Shown here in pieces: positions 45,840-54,319 of a stretch of DNA of 64,000 bases (position 1 is the first letter of the stretch; every line of letters begins with the position of its first letter). The translations under genes were made by a program, and so were the position numbers. Origin of the DNA: Pseudomonadales bacterium (GTDB lineage: Bacteria > Pseudomonadota > Gammaproteobacteria > Pseudomonadales > Azotimanducaceae); NCBI GenBank assembly GCA_041395945.1, contig JAWKZN010000001.1, positions 3,224,001 to 3,288,000 of the forward strand, given 5' to 3'. Below the pieces are notes generated by a model, which worked only from the letters and a program-made list of their open reading frames with translations, did not search any database and was not told the DNA's origin.

Positions 45840-47105
45840 ATGAATCGGATACTCATCCTCGGCCCGGATCCCGCCTCCAATCAGCGGATTTCCCAGCTCA
45901 CCTCCACCGGCGGCTATTCGGCCACCGTGCTCGGTGAACGGCAGGCCGTGACCTCAGAGGCGCTGCAACAGCGGGATCTCGCAGCCATCCTCTGCGAGCG
46001 CAGCTGGGCAGCCGAACTCCTTGAACAGCCCAGACACTGTCCATTCATCGTGATCGATCGAAAACCGGATGTCACTATCGCGGTCAGTCTGATGAAGGCC
46101 GGCGCGGCAGACTACCTTGCCGATGACGAACAGGTGCAGACGACCCTTCCCCGCGCGCTCACCGAGCACGTAGCCCAGGAGCCGGGCAGTCGCATTCTCA
46201 TCATCGGCGACAGCCCGCCGATGCGGAAGCTGATCAGCCACATCGCCAAAGTGGCACCTACCGATTCACCCGTGATGATCTGCGGTGAATCCGGCACCGG
46301 CAAGGAACTGGTTGCCCACGCACTGCATGCAGCCAGCACCCGCCGTCTGGCGCCACTCATCTCAGTAAACTGCGCAACCATTCCGTCGGGTTACATTGAA
46401 GCGGAACTTTTCGGTCACGAAGTCAATGGCAAGACGGGCCAGCGCGGTCTCCTCGAGACGGCCGCAGGTGGCACCCTGTTTCTCGATGAAATCGGCGAGC
46501 TGCCGAAGGCGGCACAGGCCAGGCTGCTGCGCAGGCTCGAAGCAGGTCTGGATGTGCGTCTGATCACCGCAAGTCATCGGGATCTCGCGGAGCTTGTGCG
46601 TAGTGAGCAGTTCCGAGGCGATCTCTACTATCGCCTCAACGTGGTCGTGCTCAAGATTCCACCCCTGCGCAGCCGGGGAGGCGATATTCAGCTGCTGGCG
46701 GAAGCCGCCCTGCGACGCACCGCGGCAAGACTGAGCAAACCCCTGTTGTCATTCTCAGCGGAAGCGTGCCGCACCCTGGGGGCCTATCAGTGGCCGGGCA
46801 ACGTGCGGGAACTGGAGAATGCTGTCGAGCGGGCGGTGATTCTCAGCGACAGTGACCTCATTCAGGCCGACCTGCTGGCAATCGAACCCGCGCAGGCCAG
46901 TATTCCGGAACCGGCGGCACCGCCCGATCAGACCATAGAGGACTACTTCGTCAATTTTGTCACCAGCCACCAGGACCAGATGACCGAAACCGAGCTGGCA
47001 GAGAAACTCGGCATCAGTCGCAAGAGCCTGTGGGAACGACGGCAGCGGCTCAACATTCCGAGGAAGAAAACTCCCAAGCGCGGACGTCGGCGGGATATCT
47101 CTTGA
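45840..47105 (+). CDS. CbrB/NtrC-like AAA+ regulator with decayed receiver and no GAFTGA loop
   Basis: A 421-residue three-domain protein in the cbrB position beside pcnB. Residues 1-110 resemble a receiver, but the expected phospho-acceptor Asp is absent: the strand reads LAAILCERSW. The AAA+ domain has Walker A GESGTGKE (about 148-155) and Walker B GGTLFLDEIGE. The loop that normally reads GAFTGA is replaced by VNGKTGQRG after ELFGHE, about four residues shorter. The C-terminal helix-turn-helix (TETELAEKLGISRKSLWERRQRL) is intact. Sigma-54 activation therefore looks unlikely, and no cbrA sensor gene precedes it. It overlaps pcnB. Confidence 0.87.
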   Translation: MNRILILGPDPASNQRISQLTSTGGYSATVLGERQAVTSEALQQRDLAAILCERSWAAELLEQPRHCPFIVIDRKPDVTIAVSLMKAGAADYLADDEQVQTTLPRALTEHVAQEPGSRILIIGDSPPMRKLISHIAKVAPTDSPVMICGESGTGKELVAHALHAASTRRLAPLISVNCATIPSGYIEAELFGHEVNGKTGQRGLLETAAGGTLFLDEIGELPKAAQARLLRRLEAGLDVRLITASHRDLAELVRSEQFRGDLYYRLNVVVLKIPPLRSRGGDIQLLAEAALRRTAARLSKPLLSFSAEACRTLGAYQWPGNVRELENAVERAVILSDSDLIQADLLAIEPAQASIPEPAAPPDQTIEDYFVNFVTSHQDQMTETELAEKLGISRKSLWERRQRLNIPRKKTPKRGRRRDIS

Positions 47106-48436
47106 GCGGCGGTCGGTCACGCAAATCCCGCAAGCTCACAGTGAGCGAACACAGCATCCCCCGGGAGCTGGTGAATGAAAATGCCGTCGACGTTACCGCA
47201 CGCCTGCAGGACGAGGGCTTTCTCGCCTACCTGGTAGGCGGATGCGTCCGGGATCTGCTCCTGGGTATCGAACCCAAAGATTTTGATGTGGCAACGGACG
47301 CCACCCCGGAGGACGTGCGCGCCCTGTTCCGCCGTTCGAGGCTGGTCGGCCGTCGATTCCGGATTGCCCACGTGCGTTACGGTAGAGAGCTCATCGAAGT
47401 ATCGACCTTCCGACGCGCCCATGCGGAGGATGCGGACGAGCGCAGTCATTCTGAATCCGGCCGGATTCTCCGCGACAACGTGTACGGCACACTCGAGGAA
47501 GATGCCTTCCGTCGGGACTTCACGATCAACGCCCTCTACTACGACCCGCAGACCGAAGAAGTACTCGATTTTGTCGGTGGCCTGGAGGACCTGGCGAAGC
47601 GCCGGATCCATTTCATCGGCGACACGCTCACACGCACCCGCGAGGATCCGGTCCGGGTTCTGCGCGCCATCCGCTTCAAGGCCAAGCTGGGTTTCGAGAT
47701 TGATCCGGCAATCGTTGATTGTTTCGATGAGGCGGCCGAACTCATGGCAGATATTCCACCTGCCCGGCTGTTCGACGAGACTCTCAAGCTGCTGATGTCC
47801 GGTCAGGCGGAGAAAACCTGGCTGGAGCTCGCCAATACCCCGCTGCGGGCCACCCTTTTTCCCGCCAGTGATCCAGGCTCGGAGCTGATCCGCCTGGCCA
47901 TGCGCAATACGGATCTGCGGATCGCCGAAGACAAGCCGGTTACTCCCGGATTCCTGATCGCGGTCATGTTGTGGCAGGACTATCTGGCCCGGATCCCGGA
48001 GCTCGAAGAGGATATGAAACCGGCAGAGGCGCGCGCCCACGCCAGCGTCGACTGCCTCGCCGAGCAGCACCAGGTCATCACCATTCCCAGGCGCTTTTCA
48101 CAGTTCGCGAGAGACGTCTGGGGCCTGCAGGTGCGCCTCGAATCCCGCTCCCCGCGCACGGTCCAGAGACTGCTTGCTCATCCGAAATTCCGGGCCGCCT
48201 ATGACTTTCTGGTCCTGCGCGCCGATGCCGGTGAACCCCTGAGCGAAGTGGCAGAATGGTGGACGACCTACCAGTTTGCCGACGAAACCACGCAGAAGGA
48301 GATGGTCGACGCACTGCGCAAAGACCCGTCTCAGCCGGCACGCAAAAAACGCCGTCGGCGGGGACGACGCAAAGACACTGCAGACACACCCTCACCCGGC
48401 GGAAACCGCAAAGGCTCCGACGTTCCGGTTGATTGA
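47102..48436 (+). CDS. pcnB: Poly(A) polymerase I
   Basis: PcnB adds poly(A) tails to RNA 3' ends, marking them for decay by PNPase and others. The nucleotidyltransferase signature LVGGCVRDLLLGIEPKDFDVATDATPE is near residue 35. The RNA-binding PolyA_pol domain follows, and the tail is very basic (RKKRRRRGRRKD). The suggested TTG at 47102 overlaps the stop of the upstream regulator (TTGA) and gives 444 residues; a GTG at 47141 is an alternative. In Pseudomonas folK-panB-panC come next; here a nucleoside kinase does. Confidence 0.93.
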   Translation: MSGGRSRKSRKLTVSEHSIPRELVNENAVDVTARLQDEGFLAYLVGGCVRDLLLGIEPKDFDVATDATPEDVRALFRRSRLVGRRFRIAHVRYGRELIEVSTFRRAHAEDADERSHSESGRILRDNVYGTLEEDAFRRDFTINALYYDPQTEEVLDFVGGLEDLAKRRIHFIGDTLTRTREDPVRVLRAIRFKAKLGFEIDPAIVDCFDEAAELMADIPPARLFDETLKLLMSGQAEKTWLELANTPLRATLFPASDPGSELIRLAMRNTDLRIAEDKPVTPGFLIAVMLWQDYLARIPELEEDMKPAEARAHASVDCLAEQHQVITIPRRFSQFARDVWGLQVRLESRSPRTVQRLLAHPKFRAAYDFLVLRADAGEPLSEVAEWWTTYQFADETTQKEMVDALRKDPSQPARKKRRRRGRRKDTADTPSPGGNRKGSDVPVD

Positions 48437-48505
48437 GATCCGGCGAATGACGATGATATCGATCTCTTCCATCCAGCGAGCCATCCCGCGGGCCAACCGG
48501 CAGCC

Positions 48506-49231
48506 ATGACTACCCAGGCCCAGACGCCGTATTCCGGGGCTTCGACGATGGATATCGAAGCCGGTGCTCTACTGAAATTTGAGAACCAGATACCACCCCG
48601 CTATATCGCGATAGAAGGCCCTATTGGTGTCGGCAAGACCACGCTCGCTCGCAAGATCGCGCAGATCTTCAACCGCCCCCTGCTGCTCGAACCGGCGGAA
48701 GACAACCCTTTTCTGGACCGCTATTACCGGGAAGGAAAACGCCACGCACTGTCCACCCAGCTGTATTTTCTGCTGCACCGGGCCCGCCAGATCGAAGACA
48801 TCAGCGCTGGCGATCTCCTGGAACCGACGCTCGTGGCCGATTTTCTGATCGAGAAAGATGATCTGTTCGCACGCCTGACACTCGATGACAACGAATACGC
48901 CCTCTACCGGCAGATCCACGAAAGCCTGGCCTTGAAGGCACCACACCCTGATCTGGTGATTTATCTGCAGGCGCCTGCCCAGGTCCTGCTTTCGCGCATC
49001 CGACGACGTGGAATCCGCTATGAATCAGAGATCCGTACTGACTATCTCGAATCTCTGATTGATACCTATACCGAATTCTTCCACTTCTATGACGCTGCAC
49101 CGCTGCTGGTGGTCAACGCCACCGAAATCGACATCGCCAACAATGCGGACCACTTTGACGCTCTGGTGGCGCAGATCCTTTCCATGGATTCGCCTCGTCA
49201 GTACTTCAATCCGCATCCCACCCTGCTGTGA
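48506..49231 (+). CDS. Deoxynucleoside kinase
   Basis: A 241-residue dNK-family kinase. The P-loop GPIGVGKTTLARKIA is near residues 38-52, and LLEPAEDNPFLDRYYREGKRHAL contains the conserved Glu. The substrate part YFLLHRARQIEDI and the lid RIRRRGIRYESEI follow. Such kinases phosphorylate deoxyribonucleosides for salvage; the exact substrate is not clear. In several gammaproteobacteria a dNK is fused to or lies beside folK; here it stands where folK and panB would be, 70 bp after pcnB. Confidence 0.9.
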   Translation: MTTQAQTPYSGASTMDIEAGALLKFENQIPPRYIAIEGPIGVGKTTLARKIAQIFNRPLLLEPAEDNPFLDRYYREGKRHALSTQLYFLLHRARQIEDISAGDLLEPTLVADFLIEKDDLFARLTLDDNEYALYRQIHESLALKAPHPDLVIYLQAPAQVLLSRIRRRGIRYESEIRTDYLESLIDTYTEFFHFYDAAPLLVVNATEIDIANNADHFDALVAQILSMDSPRQYFNPHPTLL

Positions 49232-49346
49232 TTCTGTGCACTGAATCGGAGCAGGTCTGCCCACCCTGCTCTATGCTGTGCGGCCCGGACCCCCGCTCCT
49301 GCGGCGCCCGGTTGAAGAGATCTCAGAAGGCTTTCCAGGTGGTCCA

Positions 49347-50192
49347 ATGGAACTGATCCGCAGCATAGAAGCCTGTCGCAGTACACTGGAGTGGCGCAGG
49401 AACAAACGAACTGTCGGCCTGCTCACCACGATGGGGAACCTGCACGAGGGCCATCTGGCACTGGTCAAGGCCTGTCGCGAGCGCGCCGATATTTCGGTGG
49501 TCGCCTCCTACGTGAACCCGCTCCTTTTCGATTCGGACGATGCCTTCCTGGCGCACCCCCGGGCTCTGGCCGCGGACGTGCAGCATCTCGAAAATCTGAA
49601 GGTCGACGTCCTCTTCGCTCCTGCCGACGAAGAGATGTTCCCCACAGGAACACTCGATTGTCTGCAGATCACTTCCGTCTCCCCCAGCTCATCCGTGGTA
49701 CAGCAGACCTTCGGGCGGGACTTCGAAGCCCGGGCCACCGTCTGGCTGAAGCTGCTGAACATTGTTCGTCCCGAGATCCTGATCTGTGGTGAGAAGAACT
49801 ATGCCCATATGGTGGGACTGCAGAGAGTACTGACAGAATTCACTCTGGACACCCGTCTTATCGGCGTGCCCATCGCACGCGATGCGGACGGCGTCGCCCT
49901 GGGTGGTGAACTGACCAGTCTGACTCTGGAGCAGCGTCGTCAGGCGCCCATCCTGCAGCAGACGCTCCAGGATGTGGCCGTGGCACTGACGACCGGAGCG
50001 AGAAATTTTCACAAGCTCGAGCATACGGCACGCCTGGCATTGCGGGGAGGCGGCTTCGGGAATGTGGAAGTCACCGTTCGCGACGCACAGTCTCTGGCAT
50101 TGCCGGAGGACAGGACCCACAACTTCCGCATCCTTGGTACTGCCAGCCTTGGCGGTGTGCGATTGATCGACAACGTCGGCGTGGATCTGTGA
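49347..50192 (+). CDS. PanC-like nucleotidyltransferase with lost pantoate site
   Basis: The frame from the ATG at 49347 (AGGTGG just upstream) gives 281 residues, the normal PanC length. PanC joins pantoate and beta-alanine with ATP. The ATP motif TTMGNLHEGH (His33, His36) and Lys150 in GEKNY are kept. Other PanC residues are not: the Gln in NPxQF (E. coli Gln61) is Leu60; QQ after GEKDF is AH (153-154); the RPGHFxGV loop has gone; and SSRN is GGEL (186-189). panB is absent from its usual place upstream. Its stop overlaps the pgi start. It may do another adenylation reaction or be inactive. Confidence 0.85.
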   Translation: MELIRSIEACRSTLEWRRNKRTVGLLTTMGNLHEGHLALVKACRERADISVVASYVNPLLFDSDDAFLAHPRALAADVQHLENLKVDVLFAPADEEMFPTGTLDCLQITSVSPSSSVVQQTFGRDFEARATVWLKLLNIVRPEILICGEKNYAHMVGLQRVLTEFTLDTRLIGVPIARDADGVALGGELTSLTLEQRRQAPILQQTLQDVAVALTTGARNFHKLEHTARLALRGGGFGNVEVTVRDAQSLALPEDRTHNFRILGTASLGGVRLIDNVGVDL

Positions 50193-51766
50193 ACCCGGAA
50201 CGTACGGGCGCCTGGAAAGCTCTGGGCCGACTCGCCACCGATCTGATCGCGCATCCGCTGGAGAATCTGCTCGCCGAACCGGAGCGATTCAAACGATTCA
50301 GCTTCGGTGGGGCCGGTCTGCTGCTGGATCTGTCGCGGCAACGGATGACGAGCGAGGTTCTGTCGCAACTGATCGCCCTGGCTGCCGAAAGGCAGTTGCC
50401 GGAACAGCGCGAGGCACTGTTCGAGGGGGCGCGGCTGAACACTACTGAACGCCGCTCGGTACTGCACACCGCTCTGCGCGCGCCGCCTGCGGAGCGGCCA
50501 CCTCTGGCAGCCGTGGTGGAAACGGTGAACCAGCGGACTGCCACCGTGGTAGATGCAGTGCGTAGCGGGCACTGGCGCGGCTACAGCAACCGGGCAATCA
50601 CCGACGTGGTGCACATCGGTATCGGCGGATCACACCTCGGACCCGAACTGGCCGTCGATGCCTTGAACATCAGTTCACACGCTACTCCGCGAATTCACTT
50701 CGTGGCCAATATAGACGGCCTCAACCTGCATCGTGTGCTGCGCAACTGCGACCCGGAGCGCACGCTGTTCATCATCGCGTCCAAATCATTCTCCACGCTC
50801 GAAACCAGAGTCAATGCGACCTCTGCACAACACTGGTTTCTGGAGCGAGTGAATGATCGCGCAGCCATTGCCCGACACTTCGTCGCCGTCTCCAGCAACG
50901 TCGCCGCAGCCACGGCGTTCGGCATCGCGCCGGAGAACGTGTTCGAGCTGTGGGACTGGGTGGGTGGCAGATTTTCTCTGTGGTCTGCGGTCGGCCTGCC
51001 CGTCGCGCTGGCCATCGGCAACGACGGCTTTTCCCGGATGCTTGCCGGTGCCCACGAAATGGACGTCCATTTCAGACATGCTCCCGCAGAAGCGAACCTG
51101 CCGCTGCTGCTGGCGCTGACCGGAATCTGGAACAGCAACTTTCTCGGTATCGGGAACCACGCTGTACTGGCGTACAGCGAAAGACTGCGCCTGCTCCCGG
51201 ACTATCTGCAGCAGCTCGAGATGGAGAGCAATGGCAAAAGAGTTCACATGGATGGTACCTCCGCTGCCATACACACAGCGCCCATTCTCTGGGGCGGACG
51301 CGGCAGCAACGGCCAGCATGCCTTCCACCAGCTGCTCCACCAGGGTACGAGATCATTCAGCGCGGATTTCATAATCAGCGCTTCTGAGCCCCAGAGCTTC
51401 CCGGACCATCAGGAATGGCTCCTGGCCAACGCGCTTGCCCAGGGACAGGCCATGCTCCTGGGACATCGGGACAGCGATCCGCACCGCGACGTCCCCGGGG
51501 CGCATGGCACCACCACAGTGGTGCTGCCCGACATATCTCCCTTCAGTCTCGGCGCTCTACTGGCCCTCTACGAGCACAAGGTGTTTTGCCAGGGGGTAAT
51601 CTGGGACATAAACTCGTTTGATCAGTGGGGGGTCGAACTGGGTAAAAGACTCGCTGTCCCCATACACCAGCAGCTGGGTGGACAATCCACACTCGGCCAG
51701 GATGCATCCACCCGTGGGCTGATCAGCCGGCTGCGCAGCAAACCCGAACAGACAACGACCGGCTGA
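50189..51766 (+). CDS. pgi: Divergent glucose-6-phosphate isomerase
   Basis: A 525-residue PGI-family protein. Fold signatures are present: IGIGGSHLGPELA, VGGRFSLWSAVG, SNGQHAFHQLLHQGT and FDQWGVELGK with catalytic-region Lys486. By eye alignment with E. coli Pgi, the base Glu355 (in GEPGTNGQH) is Gly370 and the ring-opening His386 is Pro401. About 40 residues including the GNRP motif are missing before PFSLGALLALYEHK. The isomerase reaction is thus doubtful; a changed or structural role is possible. The GTG start overlaps the panC-like stop (GTGA). Confidence 0.85.
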   Translation: MNPERTGAWKALGRLATDLIAHPLENLLAEPERFKRFSFGGAGLLLDLSRQRMTSEVLSQLIALAAERQLPEQREALFEGARLNTTERRSVLHTALRAPPAERPPLAAVVETVNQRTATVVDAVRSGHWRGYSNRAITDVVHIGIGGSHLGPELAVDALNISSHATPRIHFVANIDGLNLHRVLRNCDPERTLFIIASKSFSTLETRVNATSAQHWFLERVNDRAAIARHFVAVSSNVAAATAFGIAPENVFELWDWVGGRFSLWSAVGLPVALAIGNDGFSRMLAGAHEMDVHFRHAPAEANLPLLLALTGIWNSNFLGIGNHAVLAYSERLRLLPDYLQQLEMESNGKRVHMDGTSAAIHTAPILWGGRGSNGQHAFHQLLHQGTRSFSADFIISASEPQSFPDHQEWLLANALAQGQAMLLGHRDSDPHRDVPGAHGTTTVVLPDISPFSLGALLALYEHKVFCQGVIWDINSFDQWGVELGKRLAVPIHQQLGGQSTLGQDASTRGLISRLRSKPEQTTTG

Positions 51767-51849
51767 CAAACACACAACCAGATCCGCAAAGACGCACAGC
51801 CACAAAAAGACACCCCTAAAACCACAGCCACGAAAGGAGGAACATAGAG

Positions 51850-53793
51850 ATGTCGCAAGTGCACCTGGTACCGGTACCAGCCGATGTTCTGAACCGGTGC
51901 TTCATCAACCAGGACCAGTACGAGGCCATGTACCAGCGCTCCATCACCGATCCGGACGGGTTCTGGTCGGAGCAGGCGGACATTTTCCTGAACTGGTACC
52001 ACAAGTGGGACAGCGTGCAGGAGGCCGACATGCCGGCCGGACGCATTCAGTGGTTCGACGGCGGTCGCCTGAACATCTCTTACAACTGCATTGATAGACA
52101 TCTGCCGCAGAGAGCGGAACAGACCGCCATCATCTGGGAGGGCGATGATCCTGCAGACAGCAAGCACGTCAGCTACCAGGCGCTGCACGACCAGGTCTGT
52201 CTGCTCGCCAACGGACTGAAATCCCGGGGGGTGAAAAAAGGGGATCGGGTGTGCATATACATGCCGATGATTCCGGAGGCCGCCTACGCGATGCTGGCCT
52301 GTGTCCGGATCGGTGCGGTGCATTCTGTGGTATTCGGTGGATTCTCGCCCCAGTCACTCAAAGACAGGATCCTCGACTCGGACTGCCGGGTAGTCATCAC
52401 AGCGGACGAAGGCATTCGCGGTGGCAGACCTGTCCCGTTAAAAGAGAACACCGAGCTCGCGCTCGCCGGCTGCCCGGACGTTCACACTGTGATCACGGTC
52501 CGGCGCACCGGCAGCGAGGTGACCTGGCAGCCCTCCCGGGATATCTGGTACCACGAGCTGATCTCCGATCAGTCAGCTAACTGCCCGCCCGAGGCAATGG
52601 CATCAGAAGATCCTTCCTTCATTCTCTACACCTCCGGGTCGACGGGCAAACCGAAAGGCGTTCAGCACAGCACGGCGGGCTATCTGCTGCACGCGGCCAT
52701 GACGCACAAATATGTTTTCGACTATCACGACGGCGACATCTACTGGTGTACGGCCGATGTCGGCTGGATCACCGGTCACAGTTATATCCTTTACGGACCC
52801 CTGGCGAATGGCGCGACCACTCTCATGTTTGAGGGAGTACCCACCTATCCGGACGCCGGACGCTGCTGGCAGGTGATCGACAAGCACCAGGTGAACATCT
52901 TCTACACCGCACCCACCGCTATCCGGCAGCTGATGGGCCAGGGCAGTGCGCCGGTCACCCGCAGTTCACGGGCCAGTCTGCGGCTGCTCGGCAGCGTGGG
53001 TGAGCCGATTAACCCCGAAGCCTGGGAGTGGTATCACAGGGTGGTTGGTGACGGGCGCTGCCCCATCGTCGATACCTGGTGGCAGACTGAGACAGGCGGC
53101 ATCATGATCAGCCCGCTGCCTGGTGCAACCACTCTCAAACCGGGCAGTGCCACCAGACCCTTTTTCGGCGTGGAACCGGCGCTGATGGACGCCGAGGGCA
53201 AACTCATCGAGGAGACCGAAGCGGTCGGCAATCTGGTCATCACCCGGAGCTGGCCCGGGCAGATCCGCAGCGTGTATGGCGATCACCAGCGCGCGATCGA
53301 TACCTACTATTCAACCTATAAGGGATATTACTTCACAGGAGACGGCGCCCGCCGGGATGCGGACGGCTACTACTGGATAACGGGCCGTGTCGACGACGTA
53401 ATGAACGTCTCCGGCCATCGGATCGGTACCGCTGAGGTGGAAAGTGCCCTGGTGCTCCACGATGCGGTGGCCGAGGCCGCCGTGGTCGGTTTCCCCCATG
53501 CGGTGAAGGGAGAAGCGATCTACGCGTACGTGACCCTGATGCAGGGCAACAACGAAGATCGCGAACAGCTCAGGCAGGAGCTGGTCGACCTCGTCCGCAG
53601 GGAAATCGGCCCGTTCGCAAAACCTGACCATATCCAATGGGCACCCGGATTGCCGAAAACCCGGTCCGGAAAAATCATGCGCCGGATTCTGCGCAAGATC
53701 GCGTCAGACGAACTCGACAATCTCGGAGACACCTCCACTCTCGCGGATCCTTCCGTCGTGGACGAGCTGGTGGCGAATCGCGCAGGGGCCTGA
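51850..53793 (+). CDS. acs: Acetyl-CoA synthetase
   Basis: Acs (647 residues) makes acetyl-CoA from acetate, ATP and CoA through acetyl-AMP. An AAAGGAGG ribosome site lies 9 bases before the ATG. ANL-superfamily motifs are YTSGSTGKPKGVQHST near residue 260, WWQTETGG near 410, and the C-terminal LPKTRSGKIMRRIL with the acetylatable lysine near 611. Length is typical. It follows pgi after an 83-bp gap, as in Pseudomonas, and no terminator was seen between them. Confidence 0.97.
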   Translation: MSQVHLVPVPADVLNRCFINQDQYEAMYQRSITDPDGFWSEQADIFLNWYHKWDSVQEADMPAGRIQWFDGGRLNISYNCIDRHLPQRAEQTAIIWEGDDPADSKHVSYQALHDQVCLLANGLKSRGVKKGDRVCIYMPMIPEAAYAMLACVRIGAVHSVVFGGFSPQSLKDRILDSDCRVVITADEGIRGGRPVPLKENTELALAGCPDVHTVITVRRTGSEVTWQPSRDIWYHELISDQSANCPPEAMASEDPSFILYTSGSTGKPKGVQHSTAGYLLHAAMTHKYVFDYHDGDIYWCTADVGWITGHSYILYGPLANGATTLMFEGVPTYPDAGRCWQVIDKHQVNIFYTAPTAIRQLMGQGSAPVTRSSRASLRLLGSVGEPINPEAWEWYHRVVGDGRCPIVDTWWQTETGGIMISPLPGATTLKPGSATRPFFGVEPALMDAEGKLIEETEAVGNLVITRSWPGQIRSVYGDHQRAIDTYYSTYKGYYFTGDGARRDADGYYWITGRVDDVMNVSGHRIGTAEVESALVLHDAVAEAAVVGFPHAVKGEAIYAYVTLMQGNNEDREQLRQELVDLVRREIGPFAKPDHIQWAPGLPKTRSGKIMRRILRKIASDELDNLGDTSTLADPSVVDELVANRAGA

Positions 53794-53843
53794 TCCACAA
53801 TTTATCCTCCGCTACGCATCTCTGCCACGGTAAACCGCTCCAG

Positions 53844-54074
53844 TTATTCGGGCGGCAGGTACCGGTTACCCGGATGATGCAGAGCGACGTTGTTGATGAG
53901 TGTCACAAGGACCATCGCTGCCCCGCTCAAGGCGGCTCCGAATGCGAGCAGGATAAAGAACAGCCACCAGTCCCACGCCTCCTTCAGGACGCACTGGATC
54001 AGCGCACAGAAAACCGTACTGAACATCATGCTGAAGCCGATCGCCCGTGGTGGCAGTGGCTTAGCGTCGTGCAT
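53844..54074 (-). CDS. Small two-helix membrane protein
   Basis: A 76-residue protein starting MHDAKPLPPRAIGFSMMF (an upstream ATG at 54092 is also possible). Two hydrophobic segments lie at about residues 13-30 and 37-62, ending in a short polar tail NNVALHHPGNRYLPPE. A TATACT -10-like box lies about 40 bases upstream of this ATG. I do not recognise the family. It stands alone between acs, with which it converges, and the pnp terminator. Confidence 0.6.
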   Translation of the reverse strand: MHDAKPLPPRAIGFSMMFSTVFCALIQCVLKEAWDWWLFFILLAFGAALSGAAMVLVTLINNVALHHPGNRYLPPE

Positions 54075-54128
54075 GGATGCATTCCCGCCCATGATTGACG
54101 GTGCAGTATAGAAGCCGGGGTCTGTTCG

Positions 54129-54169
54129 AAAAACAGGAGATCGCCCCGTCAAACCAGGGGCAATCTCCT
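54129..54169 (-). terminator. Intrinsic terminator downstream of pnp
   Basis: On the minus strand a 13-bp stem (AGGAGATTGCCCC / GGGGCGATCTCCT, one T-G pair) with a 9-base loop is followed by GTTTTTC. It lies about 140 bases past the pnp stop and is the strongest terminator in this part of the window. A further 8-bp hairpin, AGCGCCCG/CGGGCGCT, lies at 54193-54212. Confidence 0.88.
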
Positions 54170-54255
54170 ACAAACAGAAGTCAGATGACGATGAGCGCCC
54201 GCTTCCGGGCGCTGTTCTCATGAACGAATCCGCTGGGTGTATGCGCATCCGCTGT

Positions 54256-54319
54256 GCGGTTGCGAGACCGCTATGCGCTTGCGAGACCGCTATGCGGTTG
54301 CGAGACCGCTATGCGGTCT
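54256..54319. repeat. 19-bp tandem palindromic repeat over the pnp stop codon
   Basis: TTGCGAGACCGCTATGCG recurs at 54260, 54279 and 54298 with an exact 19-bp period. The pnp stop (54309-54311) lies within the array. On the minus strand the stop sits inside a perfect palindrome, GAGACCGC-ATA-GCGGTCTC, that repeats downstream. PNPase degrades RNA from 3' ends, so a hairpin chain at its own mRNA end may affect autoregulation; this is inference. Confidence 0.85.

Noticed and set aside
48506..49231. HPPK (FolK) domain fused to the deoxynucleoside kinase
   Set aside because: The protein has only the P-loop kinase domain; the first 35 residues show no HPPK motif.
54256..54319. CRISPR-like array at the pnp end
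   Set aside because: The period is only 19 bp, without spacers, and the array overlaps the pnp stop codon.
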